From Acanthacorydalis orientalis (taxonomy: Eukaryota > Arthropoda > Insecta > Megaloptera > Corydalidae): a stretch of DNA of 64,000 nt. The position numbers were made by a program, and so were the translations under genes. The stretch lies in contig CM068313.1 in the NCBI GenBank assembly GCA_034766995.1, positions 54,365,481 through 54,429,480 on the forward strand, read 5' to 3'. The notes under the pieces are model-generated. The model was not told where the DNA came from. It saw nothing but the letters and a program-made list of their open reading frames with translations, and did no database searches. Shown one piece after another: positions 30,060 to 41,449 of this stretch (position 1 is its first letter; each line of letters starts with the position of its first letter).

Positions 30060-31960
30060 AATCTTGAATCATCGCACCCGACAATTGAATGTCATTGACC
30101 GAAATGGCAGTCGCCGTCTTGGCTGAGGCCGTTGTGTATAACCCGGAACTTCGACGTCACCACGTAATGCGACAATTCAACAATTCGCATGATCGCCAGG
30201 TTTATCTGCACGCTCCATGTGCCTCCGGGGTGCAGTGTAAGCCACTCGATTCGCATGAAAACCACGTAGTTATCCCGAAGGTCCTCGTTACTACCCAGTT
30301 GCCACTCCAGGCAATGGAATTGTCTCAAAGCCTGTTGGTACGAATTACCAAATCGTGGAGCATCGGGTTGGAATGGGATATGCACCATATACCTGCCATC
30401 TGATTCTGAGTGTGAGCCGTCGAGAATATGCGAGAGCAGTCATCATCCCCTTCACCCACTTGCGTAGGGGTTTTCTTCAACTGCCAAAACTCTTCTTCAC
30501 CATCCTTCGAATGGAATTTCGTCACCGAGACCATCGGAGATGATACCGTGGAGACTGGTCCAAAGACGACCCATCGAATCTCATGCGCTGTGCATGTGGT
30601 TCGTTTGAATTCCTGTTGATAATGCCATTCTCAAAGACGAGAACCCACACGCCGGTACCAATGAGGAAGCAGTGCCTCCAGGAACACCATAGCATGTATC
30701 TGGCAATTGTATTACGTGTAAATGTTGCTACTGGTTAGAATCTACATGCACCGTCGGAGCCACCGAAGTTATGGATGGTAGAACCAAAGCGATGGTTGTT
30801 ACTGAGAAGTCAGAGCAAGTTGACTTCAGCGTAACTGCCACCAGTCCTTTGGTACGGGTATGGGCCAATGATCCGATGCGCTGTACGGCAAATTCGTCGT
30901 GGCTTCGGCGCAATTGCAATTGATTTGACATACGATCTGAAATAAAGCTGACCTCAGAGCCAGAGTTACATAGGATGCGAGCAAGATGTTTCAATGTTAG
31001 AATTTCTCAATACCCAAACACGCGCAGTTGCAATTAATACCACCTGGTTATAGAGAACCAGACAGGTAGCTACGATGATGTTAAGTCAAGGCACCGGAGC
31101 CTTCGTGGTCGGCACCGGTTCGTGATAAATTCCGAGTTGGCAATGGCAGGCGCTTGGTAACTGGTTGAACTGATCGAAGACCTGTCCCGTGGCGTTAGGA
31201 CACAGCAGTGTAGTGTGTTTTGCCACAATTTCTACACCCTACGGCAGAGCAGCCTTTCGAAATGTGTCCGGGTCTCAAGCAATTGAAGCATACATTGAAA
31301 TTCCGTAGAGCCTTGAAACGTTGTGGCACATCAAGCTTGGATCATCGGGATCAACGAAAAATTCGGTGCGGCGCCTAGCAACAAGAGCACCTTGAATCAT
31401 TCATCGATGCCAAATTGGAACTTATTAAACGAGGGTCAGAAAACGCCGAGTATCAGCCGAGCTGGTACTCGGGATTACGGAGTTTGCTCTGTGTGTCTCG
31501 ACTGCACAGTGCAGTCTGAACAGAGGCTGTAGCCTCTTTTCTCCTCGACCTTCAGCAATTCTGCTGCTGCTGAAATGTCCGAAGAACTCCAATACATCTT
31601 TCACTCACGTTTGGTAACTTTTCCACGGCTGTGGGAACAGCAAGGGCGTCCCATTTATCCACAGGCAATTTCATGACGTGCATCGTGCGTAGACATTTCC
31701 GTACAACATTCACAATCTGCAAAAGAGACCTGGATGTTTCCTCCGTCGCTGGTTTGATATGGAGGAAATGAGAGACATGAATCTTGACCATCTGTTACGG
31801 GCTGTCGTATCGCTTGGTCAGCGACGTCCAAACTTCTTTGTACCCGCCAAAATAGAGGTCGCCAGTGAGGAAAACCGCATTCGTCTTTGCGGCCTGCCTC
31901 ATCTTCCCCAATTTATGCGCCTTCGGGTAATCCATGTCATGAACTAACGTGACAAATATG
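30060..31960 (-). pseudogene. BEL element relic: gag, knuckles, protease, start of RT
   Basis: Read from right to left: gag (31552-31930; K-P-A-T-E-E-T, L-P-V-D-K-W-D-A-L, V-E-K-L-P-N-V-S); zinc knuckles near 31190-31310 (C-F-N-C-L-R-P-G-H-I-S-K-G-C, C-R-N-C-G-K-T-H); protease at 30728-30994, where the catalytic triad reads C-N-S-G-S-E instead of D-S-G; and the pre-RT linker at 30092-30540 (R-F-G-N-S-Y-Q-Q-A-L, L-E-W-Q-L-G-S-N). Order and motifs are those of BEL. The RT core itself is missing, since array sequence begins at about 30050. Confidence 0.82.
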
Positions 31961-31979
31961 TCCTTAAAAGTCAGTCAGT

Positions 31980-32660
31980 TATGCAATGCACCGTCAAAGA
32001 TAGGAATAACCACCGGATCCAACATCAAATCCAAACTGTTTTATATCTGCATTGCAGAACTGTAACCCGTTGTCAGTTATCGGTCTCTTCATTTCATGTC
32101 CGTTGGCTTGAACTTCAGTATAGAATTGCTTAAAATGCTCCAGAACGCCTATTTTGTCCTTTAAAAAGTAGATGAAACAGTACCGTGAAAATTCATCTTT
32201 TAACAAAAAAAAGTAATTCGTCCCTCTGAGGTATGCTGTACTAATTTTTCCGTATAAGTCAGCAAGAAAAATCTCTCCTGGAGTAGTTGATCTTCTGGAT
32301 GTCTTAGGAGAAGATTATCTGTGATAGTTGCCATGTACATAACATTCACAGAAAAGATAATTGTCAGTTGTATTTGTAAACTGCAAGTCTTCAACTGTTC
32401 CTCTGTCGTAGGTCTGTCTCAGTGTCTGATAATTTACATGACGAAGACGTTCATGTCATGTTGAATCATGAACCATGATCGTAGTGAATGACACGTTGTC
32501 AGACCTCAGCTGTTTGGAGTGAGGTGTTCAGGTTGTCTGTTAAGATTGTTACACTTAACCTCATCCGCTATGAGCTGTTGACTTCTCACAAAGAACAGTA
32601 GATTACCACTTTCCATGAAAGTGACGATCTTCTTCTCCGCTGGGCCGGAATTGTCCTCGA
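31980..32660 (-). pseudogene. Copia-type relic: pre-integrase zinc region and integrase
   Basis: The minus strand has H-V-N-Y-Q-T-L-R-Q-T-Y (GAG-pre-integrase type) near 32430-32460. Integrase pieces follow: L-K-D-E-F-S-R-Y-C-F-I-Y-F-L-K-D-K and I-T-D-N-G-L-Q-F-C-N, giving two of the acidic catalytic positions. Frames shift near 32206. The element stops against BEL sequence near 31980. Confidence 0.78.
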
Positions 32661-33009
32661 CACGCCTTGTTCTCTTCTTCCTTGGTTCCTAGCCATGGAG
32701 TTTCTTCTATTCCTTCGGATGTGGTGGCCATGTCCATCTCTGTAGTATTCATCTCTTAAACCTAAAACAGAAAATGGTGATATTCTGCATCAGAGTGCAG
32801 TACATCAGCGTGTTAAAACGGTGACGGCGTAAACTCACCTCTCCTTCGGATGTGCAGCGCGCGAACGCGCCTACTGTAGTAACGCACTACACAGAGCAAC
32901 CCCACTACACTTTCACTGCACACAATAGCGCACTTGACACAGACAGCTGTTAAACTACTACCATACGCACAGTATGGTGTCTACGAATGTCCCGCACCGT
33001 TCTTCCGAA
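32661..33009. other. No assignable gene
   Basis: This is probably the 5' continuation of the copia relic (a short Lys/Arg-rich minus-strand reading near 32650-32690) followed by non-coding sequence. Nothing firm. Confidence 0.35.
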
Positions 33010-33230
33010 TTTATTTTTTTTTGCACGAATTTTAGATGGTGTTAATCAGCATATGATTTGAATCAGCATATATGTAGCCGTTCCAGAGGCCATCTGGTGC
33101 CCCGACAACAGCCAGAGTCTGCATATGTTTGTTACGAATCTTCACTATCGATGATAAATCATCGTGCTTACGTGCCTCAGATCCGGGAAAAGTTTCAAAA
33201 AACCCGGATATCGTTCTTAAAGGTATCTCC
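33010..33230 (-). repeat. LTR-like dispersed repeat fragment
   Basis: It shares GCACGAATTTTA, CAGCATAT, GAGGCCATCTGG and ATCCGGGAAAAGTTT in the same order with 58668-58850, inside the LTR 58401-59132, and partly with 6061-6271. Confidence 0.7.
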
Positions 33231-33231
33231 C

Positions 33232-34380
33232 CTACCTTTCTACCCCCTCCCACAGTGGGGCGTAACTAGTGTCTTGATAGATTGATCTTGATCCTCTGAC
33301 GGATTGGCACCCGTACGGGACTATGTCCCGGCGACGTGAGTTGGCTGGCTTTATGAGAGGCTTTGCCTTGAAGTAATATGGTTGCACAAATACGTTGCGA
33401 CGTCTATTCCTCCCTATCCTCCTGTTCAGGGGGATGACTTTTGCTCTATGAAGTTGTTCGAGCAAGAGATTGCAGCGCAACTCTCTGGTGTAAAATTTCC
33501 AACTTAGATGTTCAATGTCTGGCAACCATGGGTATGCGCGCCTTATCATGTAGTATTGCCGTTGAGTACCTGCACGGTTTGTCTCTTTAAGATCTTATTT
33601 TGCACCTTTTGCAGTCGGGAGATGTTCGTGCGTGAGGTGTTCCGCCAAATGGGTGAGGCGTATGTAAAGATCGGTCTGATCGCCAATTTGTAGATCTTGA
33701 TTTTATTGTCCCGACTCAGACCGCTCCTCCTAGCTATGAGTGGGTAAAGCTTGGCCAGGGCACCACGTTTGCTTGCGTACGCATGCGATATGTTGGTTGT
33801 ATCGTAGTCTTCTGTCCATGCGTACGCCCAGATATTTGACGTAATTCTTCCAGGCCACCTCGGTGTCATCGATGGTTAGGCACCGAGGATTAGTTCTTCT
33901 CGTCCTAGAGAATATTATACCCTCCGTTTTGGCTGCATTTATTTTTATTTTCCATTTGGAGAAGTGTGAGGACACATCATCCAAGGCTTCTTGCAGCCTA
34001 TTAACGGAGTCTTCTAGGTACCTGGTGCTGGCAAAGATGGCGGTATCGTCAGCATATAGAGCCAGTTGGACACCCCTGACACGCGGGATGTCGTTGATGT
34101 AATAGCTGAATAATAGTGGTCCGAGCAGCGACCCTTGCGGGACCCCTGCTGCGACATTCTTCTGTGTGGAAAGTTGTCCGTTCACGTCGACACGGAATGA
34201 CTTGCCTTAGATAATTGTCAACAAGTCGTACGATGTAGTGAGGAACTCTATACCGTATCATCTTGTAGACCAGGCCGTCATTCCACACCGTGTCAAAGGC
34301 TTTCTCGATGTCGAGGTCTACCATTGCTGTGCAGCGCTTGCTTTCACTTTTCTCAGTGTGTATCGTTTGTTATCCGGCTC
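33232..34380 (-). pseudogene. Jockey-type LINE reverse transcriptase, 3' half
   Basis: The segments 34049-34324, 33730-34185, 33546-33869 and 33232-33549 form one broken protein. Motifs: D-I-E-K-A-F-D-T-V-W, G-V-P-Q-G-S-L-L-G-P-L-L-F, the intact catalytic box L-Y-A-D-D-T-A-I-F, W-K-I-K-I-N, Y-L-G-V-R-M-D-R-R-L, then the C-terminal P-I-F-T-Y-A-S-P-I-W and K-V-Q-N-K-I-L-K. Several shifts. The endonuclease half is absent, consistent with 5' truncation near 34380. Confidence 0.85.
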
Positions 34381-35993
34381 ATCCATAAGAGGTACATACA
34401 ATTATTTTTGTCGAATTAAGTAATTTTAAGGGACACAAGTTGAACTTGTTTACTGCTTATTTGGCGTGTAACTGTTAATTAAATTAGCATTTTTTCCAAG
34501 AAGGAATAGATACGGTTTTATCCATAAGGTATGATGTTTTGAGTGTAAACATATACTTTTGTTTTATATTGACAATAGTTTGAGGAAACATGAACTATGG
34601 AGCAGAGTCAGTGGTAGTATTTGTCGTTCCTTACTTGATTAACAAAATACTTACTGACTGACAAGAAACCACATGTAAAATATTTGAAAATCGAAAACTT
34701 ATGCTTCGAAAAGGTCAGTGATGATGTACTTATTTCTTTGTCATATAACTGTTTATTGATTCTGTGAAAAAAATCAATTGTTGATTGTAAATTCAATTAG
34801 TGGAGTTTGGGCTCTGTAATTAAATTTATTACCACAAATAAATTATTCACGTCCCCACAAAGTGTTTAATGTTGTCTTAACTAGGAATATTCAAAAATTG
34901 ATCATTGATCGTTTCAATTCTTTCTATGTGGATTTCGATGTCAATACTATTATTCTCAAAGTAGTAATATACAGAAAAATCTTAACATTATGAGCTTGAT
35001 GGTATTGTTGTGATCGATGAAAATTTTATTTGTAAAACTTACATAAAGATTTTTTTGTATAAATATGAATCAAAATAATTAAAGAATCTTAAACTTTTTA
35101 TAAGATATTTATTTATAGATTTATCATTTTTATATTTAATATATATGAGAGTGATTAGTATTAAATTGATATTAAACATAATGATAATAATTGGCTGTAA
35201 ATCGATATGTGCTATGAGACTGTTATGGATTTTAGATATAATTTTATAACATAAATTCTCTGCAGGTTTGAAATAAAACACAACAAATATTTATTTACTA
35301 TTATTGTTTAATTGTTACTATGATGAATATAACCACACGGGTTCTGTTACTTGACTGACTTAATAATTGTTACATGATTTTTGATTTATTTTTACTCGAT
35401 TAGTTACTTGATTGTTAACTAGATTGTTAACGAGATTGTTAACTAGATTGTTAACTTGATTTGTATCTTGAATTTAACTTGAATTTATAACTTGATTTAT
35501 GATTTAATTTATGAACTTGAATAACAGCGCAGGCCTGAAGGGCCCCCGCCGTCCATGAGCACCGAGCATGTACGCTCGCGCTCAGAGTACTGACTTTACA
35601 TGAGTACCCAGCATGTACGTTTACGCTCGGAATACTGAATACTAACTTATGAGATCTCAACTACCGTTTATATACTGTTCTCGATGATAAAATTGCATTT
35701 TATTTAAGCGTGTGAACACAGGGATCACGACAGGAACGTGAGAACGTTTTGATTAAGACGAATACATGAACTTAGGTATCGACAGGTCAGTTGAAATTTC
35801 ATTAGTCAGACCGTTGACACATTTATAGATAAGTACAGCGTGTGATACATTTATAGATAGATAAGTACAGCAGTGTGACACATTTACGAACAAGTGCAGC
35901 TGGATACATAACAAGACATAGAACTTTTTTTTTGATTTTTTGTGATCTGAATTTGGATGCATGTTTTTTATTTTTACTTCAGTTTTTTATCTC
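34381..35993. other. Long AT-rich stretch without a gene
   Basis: Only short frames. It holds a small tandem repeat at 35410-35459 and, at 35520-35640, a GC-rich piece (GCGCAGGCCTGAAGGGCC...) resembling 37905-38000 and 38640-38700. At 35810-35885 TGTGATACATTTATAGATA-type motifs repeat loosely. Confidence 0.5.
35410..35459. repeat. 12-bp tandem repeat, four units
   Basis: GATTGTTAACTA-type units follow each other four times with single-base changes (TA/GA/TA/TT at the unit ends). Confidence 0.9.
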
Positions 35994-36206
35994 TTAATAT
36001 ATTGAATACCTGTGCTCATCAAAATCTGATTTTTTAACATCGCTATTCATACCATGTGCTCTGGCAAGTGATAGTCCTTCAGACTTACGAATACTTAATT
36101 CTTTATTACATTGCAAAAACCCATTTAACCAAGTTTTACCAGCCGATTTAGTTATACCAGAGAAATGATTTTTTATTTTAAGGTCTTTATCAAATTGAAA
36201 GGCCAT
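35994..36206 (-). pseudogene. Tigger/pogo-type DNA-binding domain
   Basis: The minus-strand reading A-G-K-T-W-L-N-G-F-L-Q-C-N and L-S-I-R-K-S-E-G-L-S-L-A-R-A-H-G matches the CENP-B-like helix-turn-helix of Tc5/pogo transposases. It lies downstream of the DDE fragment at 36346-36909 instead of upstream, so the two come from different copies or a rearrangement. Confidence 0.72.
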
Positions 36207-36345
36207 TTTTTAACATCCCTACGATCTGGCATAAAACATACTTTTTCTTATTTTTTTATATTATTAACTAATTTTTTTCATATTGAATTTCAAAAATAGC
36301 TGGATAAACAAACTTTATATTTTCCAGTGAGAAGGCTAGTTGACC

Positions 36346-36909
36346 TCATTCGACGGGGAAAAAGATCACACGCCCCCTACCCGCTATAAATATACGCATC
36401 TGCGTATAGATATAACTTTTCGAACATATCGCCTGTTGGGCTCTAAATTTCCGGTACATATTGTCTTGATAAGTGGTGTACTTATATTTCTTTCTTAGAT
36501 TGTCATAAGTATCTACGTCTATTTCTTCATTTTCTTCAGCTTCCTGTTCAATAAATTTGCTAAGTAACTGCTTTCTGTAATTGCGCTTTAAAGTTTCAAG
36601 AATGCTAATCAATGAACTGTATTAATTTTGTTACATTAGGCATAAGTAATTTAACTTTGATATACCCACTAACCAGTTTTTCTTCTGTTGGATATTGTCA
36701 ATTAACAACATCGCCTTTAATGAAAAATCTTTTTTTTGAGTGACTTTGTACACTTGGTACCAAATTGTGAAAAAATAGTTCCTTAAAAATCTTACTATCC
36801 ACCCAAAACACTTTTCAACGACTTGTGAACATCGACCAAAGGAGAAATGTGTATGTTTTAAAGCACATGTCAGCGAAGAAAAGCGTATTCTAGCCATCAA
36901 AGTTTTCAC
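36346..36909 (-). pseudogene. Tigger/pogo-type DDE transposase fragment
   Basis: The minus strand shows K-A-M-L-L-I-D-N (second Asp region) and, after a break, I-L-E-T-L-K-R-N-Y-R-K-Q-L-L-S-K-F-I-E, the block after the third Asp in pogo/Tigger (DDE_1) proteins. The P-x-D-Q-G piece between them is lost at about 36612-36630. Frames are split at that point. Confidence 0.72.
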
Positions 36910-37152
36910 CTAATGTCTTTAACTTTTTAACGCCGGAATTAGTTTTTTATTAACATATATTTTGAAAACTTTATAATATGCTCACAAAATACTAGTAGAC
37001 AGTGAAAAAAGATTACATTTTTTGTGTTAATTAGTTTTAATAATATCATATGATCACGCTAGGCGCTTGTCGTTTTGTCATAGTATTACAATTTATATCT
37101 AATTAAATGTAACAAAACAGTCAATACATAATCCTACTTCACATTTAATACA
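36910..37152. other. AT-rich spacer, nothing recognised
   Basis: Short gap between Tigger and piggyBac relics without frames or repeats that I can name. Confidence 0.4.
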
Positions 37153-37610
37153 TTATATGGTTTTCGAGCAGTCAGGGGCGGCACATTGATGTCTGTTACA
37201 CGATATTACTAAATGACCCTTACCATCTAAACGTATATCATCAGATATCCTGAATGAAATACTGCTAAACTTTGAAGATGATGGGCAGCCAGAACCAGAT
37301 GGAAATTTTTTGAAATTTTGAAGATACGTTGTAATTATTGAACGACAAAATTCTAATTCTGATATTTTATGGTCGCTTTTTTTCATGAAAATTCATGCAT
37401 TATGCATGATGGCCATCCACCGTTCAAGTGACTAAAGGCCAGTACTATTGTTTACCTCGAATACCGATACGATAATATGATATATTCTCGTCCATTCTAT
37501 TGGTGAAGCCTATAAATTTATTATATTTAGCTACTAAGAACGGTTGAGGAACACTTATTTTTCGTTTTTTCATATGACAATATCTTATTAAAAGTACAGA
37601 TTTCGAGCCC
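37153..37610 (-). pseudogene. piggyBac-type transposase, C-terminal relic
   Basis: The minus strand carries V-P-Q-P-F-L-V-A-K-Y-N-K-F, N-R-M-D-E-N-I-S-Y-Y-R-I-G-I-R-G-K and Y-W-P-L-V-T, the last conserved block of the DDE domain. It is followed (37153-37386) by I-S-E-L-E-F-C-R-S-I and a Cys/His-rich end (G-H-L-V-I-S-C-N-R-H-Q-C). Multiple shifts and stops. Confidence 0.78.
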
Positions 37611-37692
37611 GCATGCACCTAGTTTGATCATACGAACACGCCAAGTGTATTGACGATATATACCATTAAACAATTAATTTATTGAATATTTT

Positions 37693-37910
37693 ACTGTGTG
37701 CGCGCTTTTCCCGTGGTCCGAATTAGCGGGCCACGAGAATGCGCAAGGTTGAAAAGAAACGCAAAGGGGTGCTGTTTCACTACTACACTTTATTGTTCAC
37801 AACTGGTTATAATTACAATATTACATGGATCACTGCTGTCGTCTGCCTGAATACTGTTGTTACTGTTCTTGGATATTGTATACTGTTGTTGCGGGCGACT
37901 TGCTGTAGCG
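37693..37910 (-). repeat. LTR end, same family as 21303-21780
   Basis: The left edge TGCGCGCTTTTCCCGTGGTC with GGCCACGAGAATGCG matches the end of the LTR at 21303. An AATAAAG signal on the minus strand lies near 37790. No leader block follows on the left, so it is a 3' LTR end or a solo piece. Confidence 0.6.
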
Positions 37911-38124
37911 CGGGCCTGAGGGACCCTTGCTGACTTGAGTGCCAAGCGGATGCGCTCACGAAGTGCCAAGCGAATGCGCTCACGACTCGAGTAGCTGATA
38001 GTTACTGGTGCGTTGCTTGGTATGGAAACTCTCGTGTGTGTTGAGCATTTCGGACCCCCTCCAGGGGGTCGCCTCGTGCTAATGGGCCAGCGAAGCTCCA
38101 GGTCGACCAGTGACGGCCGACCTC

Positions 38125-38600
38125 TTACTGGCCATTGATGAAGGCTGGCGCCAGGTCAGTGACCGTCGGCCGCCTCACGCTGCGCCACCAGCAGGCTCGG
38201 CCCTGGTAGATGCAGTGCTCGGCGACGAGGTCGTTCGTTCCCTGTCCGCGGACTAGGGCGTTGTCGCTGGACCTCGCCCGCCCGTACAACCAGCTAGCTT
38301 GCCGGCGGACAAACTCGTCGATCGTAGGGAGGCGAAGGTCCCGGTGAAGAGTGGTGCTCCTCACCAGGTAGTGCGCATCGGTGATAAGACGCAAGATCCT
38401 GTTTTGGAACACCTGAATCCGCTTGATATTCGTTGGGTTGTAGGCCCAGAATGAACTCGCATACGTCACAATCGGCCGAATGTATCTGAGGTAGAGCAGA
38501 CGCTTACTTCTCAGCGACAGTTTCGACTTCCTGTTCAGCAGCGGGGGCAGCCTGCAGAGCTGGCCCTGAGCCTTCGCCAAGACCAGCTCTGCAGGCTGTA
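38125..38600 (-). pseudogene. Jockey-type LINE, C-terminal region, copy 1
   Basis: The minus strand reads L-L-Y-L-R-Y-I-R-P-I-V-T-Y-A-S and I-Q-V-F-Q-N-R-I-L-R-L-I-T-D-A-H, the C-terminal domain after the RT of Jockey-clade LINEs. It ends at a stop near 38125 and is preceded by unrelated sequence at about 38600. Confidence 0.8.
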
Positions 38601-38861
38601 CCCGCTGCTGTACCTGTTGCGGGCGACGATCGTGTGTAGCGCGGGCCTGAGGGGCCCTTGCTGTCATGAGTACCGAGCGTGTGCGCTCACGACTCGTGTT
38701 GCTAATATTTTCTGGTGTGATGCTTGGTAAGAGGAATCTCTTGATTTGGAGCATTTCTGACCCCCTCCGGAGGGTCGCCTCGTGCTAAAGGGCCAGCGAA
38801 GCTCCAGGTCGACCAGTGAAGGCCGACCTCTTACTGGCCATCGATGATAGCTGACGCCAGG

Positions 38862-39143
38862 TCACTGACCGTCGTCTGCCTTGCTCTGAGCCACCAGCAG
38901 GCTCGGCCGCTGGTGTCTGCAGTGCTCGGCGACGAGGTCGTTTGTTCCCAGTCTGCGGACTAGGGCGTTTTCGCTGGACCTCGCCCGCCCGTACAACCGG
39001 CTAGCCTGTCGCCGGACAAACTCGTCGATCGTAGGGAGGCGGAGGTCCCGGTGAAGAGTGGTGTTCCTCACCAGGTAATGCGCATCGGTGATGAGACGCA
39101 TGACCCGGTTTTGGAACACCTGAAGCCACTTGATGTTGGTCAA
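38862..39143 (-). pseudogene. Jockey-type LINE, C-terminal region, copy 2
   Basis: The same segment as copy 1 (V-F-Q-N-R-V-M-R-L-I-T-D-A-H, L-P-T-I-D-E-F-V-R-R-Q-A-S-R) in a second block. A longer minus-strand frame reads out of phase through it at 39001-39170; that part is not native protein. Confidence 0.8.
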
Positions 39144-39171
39144 GCGGCTTCAGGGTGCTGATGCGGGCGTT

Positions 39172-39741
39172 TATAATTGAGGAAATCTGATCCGGCATCA
39201 CGACAATCGCCTTTGCCGCAACAACTAAATCGTTGTTGAAATTTGAGCGTTGGTAGTCGTCCGTAACATCTTGTATCTGACGTACTTCCCTATTCGCTAC
39301 GATCACCTTGCACTCAAAGGCAGCTAATGCTACTCGGTACAATTGGTGAATTGTGCCACGCACGGGAACGTTGTTAAATTCGTAAATTGATTGAAAAATG
39401 TAGAAACTTGAAAAACCTATTGCTGGTGTGGTTACAGTTAGTGTTATGGCTCGCTCAGTGTTGTACGCTTCCATGCGTTCTGAAGCGGATTGTCCATCTT
39501 TAACACCTAGGAATAATTTATTCCGTAACTCAACTGAAAGGTCATTCTCCGTGATCTGGCTAGCCCCACATCGGTAATTGTCTGACCTTGCGGCCTGATG
39601 TTTTGCTCTGGATGGACCAGGCTTCCATTTACCTCGGGGTTGTGTCGGCTGATTGGCGACTTGTCTGCGCGCATGCTCCACGCTTCTCGCGGGATCCTCG
39701 TCATGGACAAAGTCCATATTCATGCGTTTGCGGTATGACAT
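39172..39741 (-). CDS. Unassigned ORF of about 190 codons
   Basis: The frame starts M-S-Y-R-K-R-M-N-M-D-F at 39741 and stays open to the junction with LINE sequence at about 39172 (the nominal stop at 39001 lies in LINE DNA). The N-terminal third is basic and P/R/Q-rich. The remainder looks folded: L-R-N-K-L-F-L-G-V-K-D-G-Q, then alternating hydrophobic blocks and a helical end. An 11-bp TGATGCGGGCG occurs at both edges (about 39164 and 39780). I do not recognise the family; a capsid or nucleoprotein-like role is possible but unproven. No stop interrupts it. Confidence 0.45.
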
Positions 39742-39779
39742 GTTGAAATTGTAGCCCTGAATTCAAAAGCTAAAATCGA

Positions 39780-40130
39780 TGATGCGGGCGCTGATGCGAC
39801 CGCACTTATATACCCCCAGGCGGATCACACTAGGTGGGGATGTACTGATGCAATCGCACTTATATACCCCCAGGAGGATCACTAGGTGGGGATGTACTGA
39901 TGCACACGGCCCTAAGGGGGAGGTGGGAAGCGGCCGGTACGGTTACTGTGTTGACCGATCTGAATTCTCGGAAGTCAACAATGTCTTAATGACTTAATTG
40001 TCGAAATACAGCCCGAATAGTGCAGGTGTGCACTACAGACCGGTTCGAGATGAACGGTCTATAGTGCAGAGACGTAGCGCGGCCAGCCTTAGATGAACGA
40101 GTCATTCGGGATGCTCAGAAATCCCGAACA
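39780..40130 (-). repeat. Partial BEL-type LTR
   Basis: Read on the minus strand it starts TGTTCGGGATTTCTGAGCAT and matches the first 350 bases of the LTR at 21303-21780, including GGTACGGTTA and CGGCCGGT. A CGCACTTATATACCCCCAGG unit is duplicated near 39797-39880. It is cut by the unassigned ORF. Confidence 0.8.
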
Positions 40131-40177
40131 ACTAGACTACTAATAAATGATACTTCTAATATATATATATATATATA

Positions 40178-41099
40178 CGAGGTCAGACAACTAAGTAATG
40201 CGACCGTTTTTTTTTCTCGGCCTGTGGTAACACTGCGAACCTGTAACTCCGCCACCGTAATAGCAGATCCCTACTCTCTCGATTGAGACCTTGACCACCC
40301 TCGTACGATCATTTCTTCGCCAGCTGTTTAGTGTTTTGTAACAACGCGCGAGTAGTGCATGTCACGAAGCCCACCGAATGAACATCGCTCAAGATTGTCT
40401 CGAGCAGGTTGAAAGTGATCCTACTCTTCTCGATCGAGTTATTACTGGTGATGAAAGTTGGTTCTTTCAATATGACCCCGAAACTAAACGACAAAGCCAA
40501 CAGTGACTGTCCCCTGGAGCACCAAGGCCAAAGAAGGCGAGAATGAGCAAGTCCAAAGTGAAAACCATGTTGATTTGCTTCTTCGACAGCAAAGGGGTAA
40601 TTCACAAAGAGTTCGTACCACCTGGACAAACCGTAAATCAAGTATTCTACCGCAATGTGCTCGAAAAATTACGAAAAAGGGTGCTCAGAGTGCGTCCAGA
40701 GATCGCGAAGACTTGGGTTCTGCATCACGACAATGCTCCCTGTCACAGTGCGTTCAGTGTCTCTCAGTTTTTGGCGTCTAAAGGCATCGCAACGTTACCA
40801 CAACCGCCCTGTTCACCGGACATGTCACCCTGCGACTTTTTCCTATTTCCCCATATGAAAAAATTCGTCAAAGGTCGACATTTTGACTCCGTTGAAGATA
40901 TCCAAGAATCTGTGACGAGGGTACTCGGAGAGGTCCCACAAGAAGTGTTCCAGAATTGTTACGAAAACTGGAAAACTCGCTGGAATAAGTGTATAGATGC
41001 GGGAGGGGACTACTTTGAAGGGGATCGCAGCGATGTACCTTAATTTTTAAATATACTCGATTTTTGAATTTTGTCGCATTACTTAATTGTCTGACCTCG
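40178..41099 (+). mobile_element. Mariner element, internally deleted
   Basis: It is 922 bp with about 27-bp inverted ends (CGAGGTCAGACAA..., one mismatch) and TA on both sides, inserted in an (AT)n tract. The length is about 350 bp short of a full mariner. Confidence 0.93.
40381..41043 (+). pseudogene. Mariner-type transposase lacking its N-terminus
   Basis: The plus-strand reading begins with N-I-A-Q-D-C-L-E-Q and I-T-G-D-E-S-W-F-F-Q-Y, the first catalytic Asp. H-H-D-N-A-P-C-H and, 34 residues on, S-P-D-M-S-P-C-D-F-F-L-F-P complete the DD34D set. A TGA at 40504-40506 interrupts where a Trp is usual (Q-Q-stop-L-S-P-G). The DNA-binding N-terminal domain is deleted. The C-terminal W-x-x-x-W-x-K-C and the stop at 41043 are intact. 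Confidence 0.9.
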
Positions 41100-41449
41100 T
41101 ATATATATATATATATATATATATTGTGTATATAAAAATAAAATTCAATTAAATATCATTTAAATTACTTGAAACTTATATTGGCTGCCGCTTCTAAGTC
41201 GAAAAAACTGCTAGTGTTCGCTTCCATGATGCACAAAGAACAAATAAAATAAATTTAAGCAAAGTACCTGTACTGTTATCTCAACTGTGTATAGAAAGAA
41301 AACTTATACAAACATATCCTGTTACCTAAGAAATATATTACGAGAAAATATTCATTTGCCATGTGTTTTCTGTGATCATATGGCGCATCACGCATGGCGT
41401 TAAAGGGTTAATGCTCTTATGTGTGTTCTAATATTGACTAGTAATTTTC
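41100..41449. other. AT-rich spacer, nothing recognised
   Basis: Starts with (AT)n. A GCGTTAAAGGGTTAATG motif at about 41398 could be a DNA-transposon end but has no visible partner. Confidence 0.35.

Larger units (their letters stand above)
37889..39150. repeat. Two direct copies of a Jockey 3'-end block
   Basis: TTGCGGGCGAC...GCGCGGGCCTGAGGG at 37889 recurs at 38617. The following AGCATTTCGGACCCCCTCC and GGCCAGCGAAGCTCCAGGTC stretches and the LINE coding end recur in the same order. Copy 1 is about 728 bp; copy 2 is shorter and stops near 39150. Confidence 0.85.

Noticed and set aside
39001..39171. C-terminal third of the 246-codon ORF
   Set aside because: It is LINE DNA read out of phase, not part of the unassigned protein.
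36920..41410. TTAACGCC at 36927 and GGCGTTAA at 41398 as a transposon's inverted ends
   Set aside because: Eight bases over 4.5 kb crossing several unrelated elements is easily chance.
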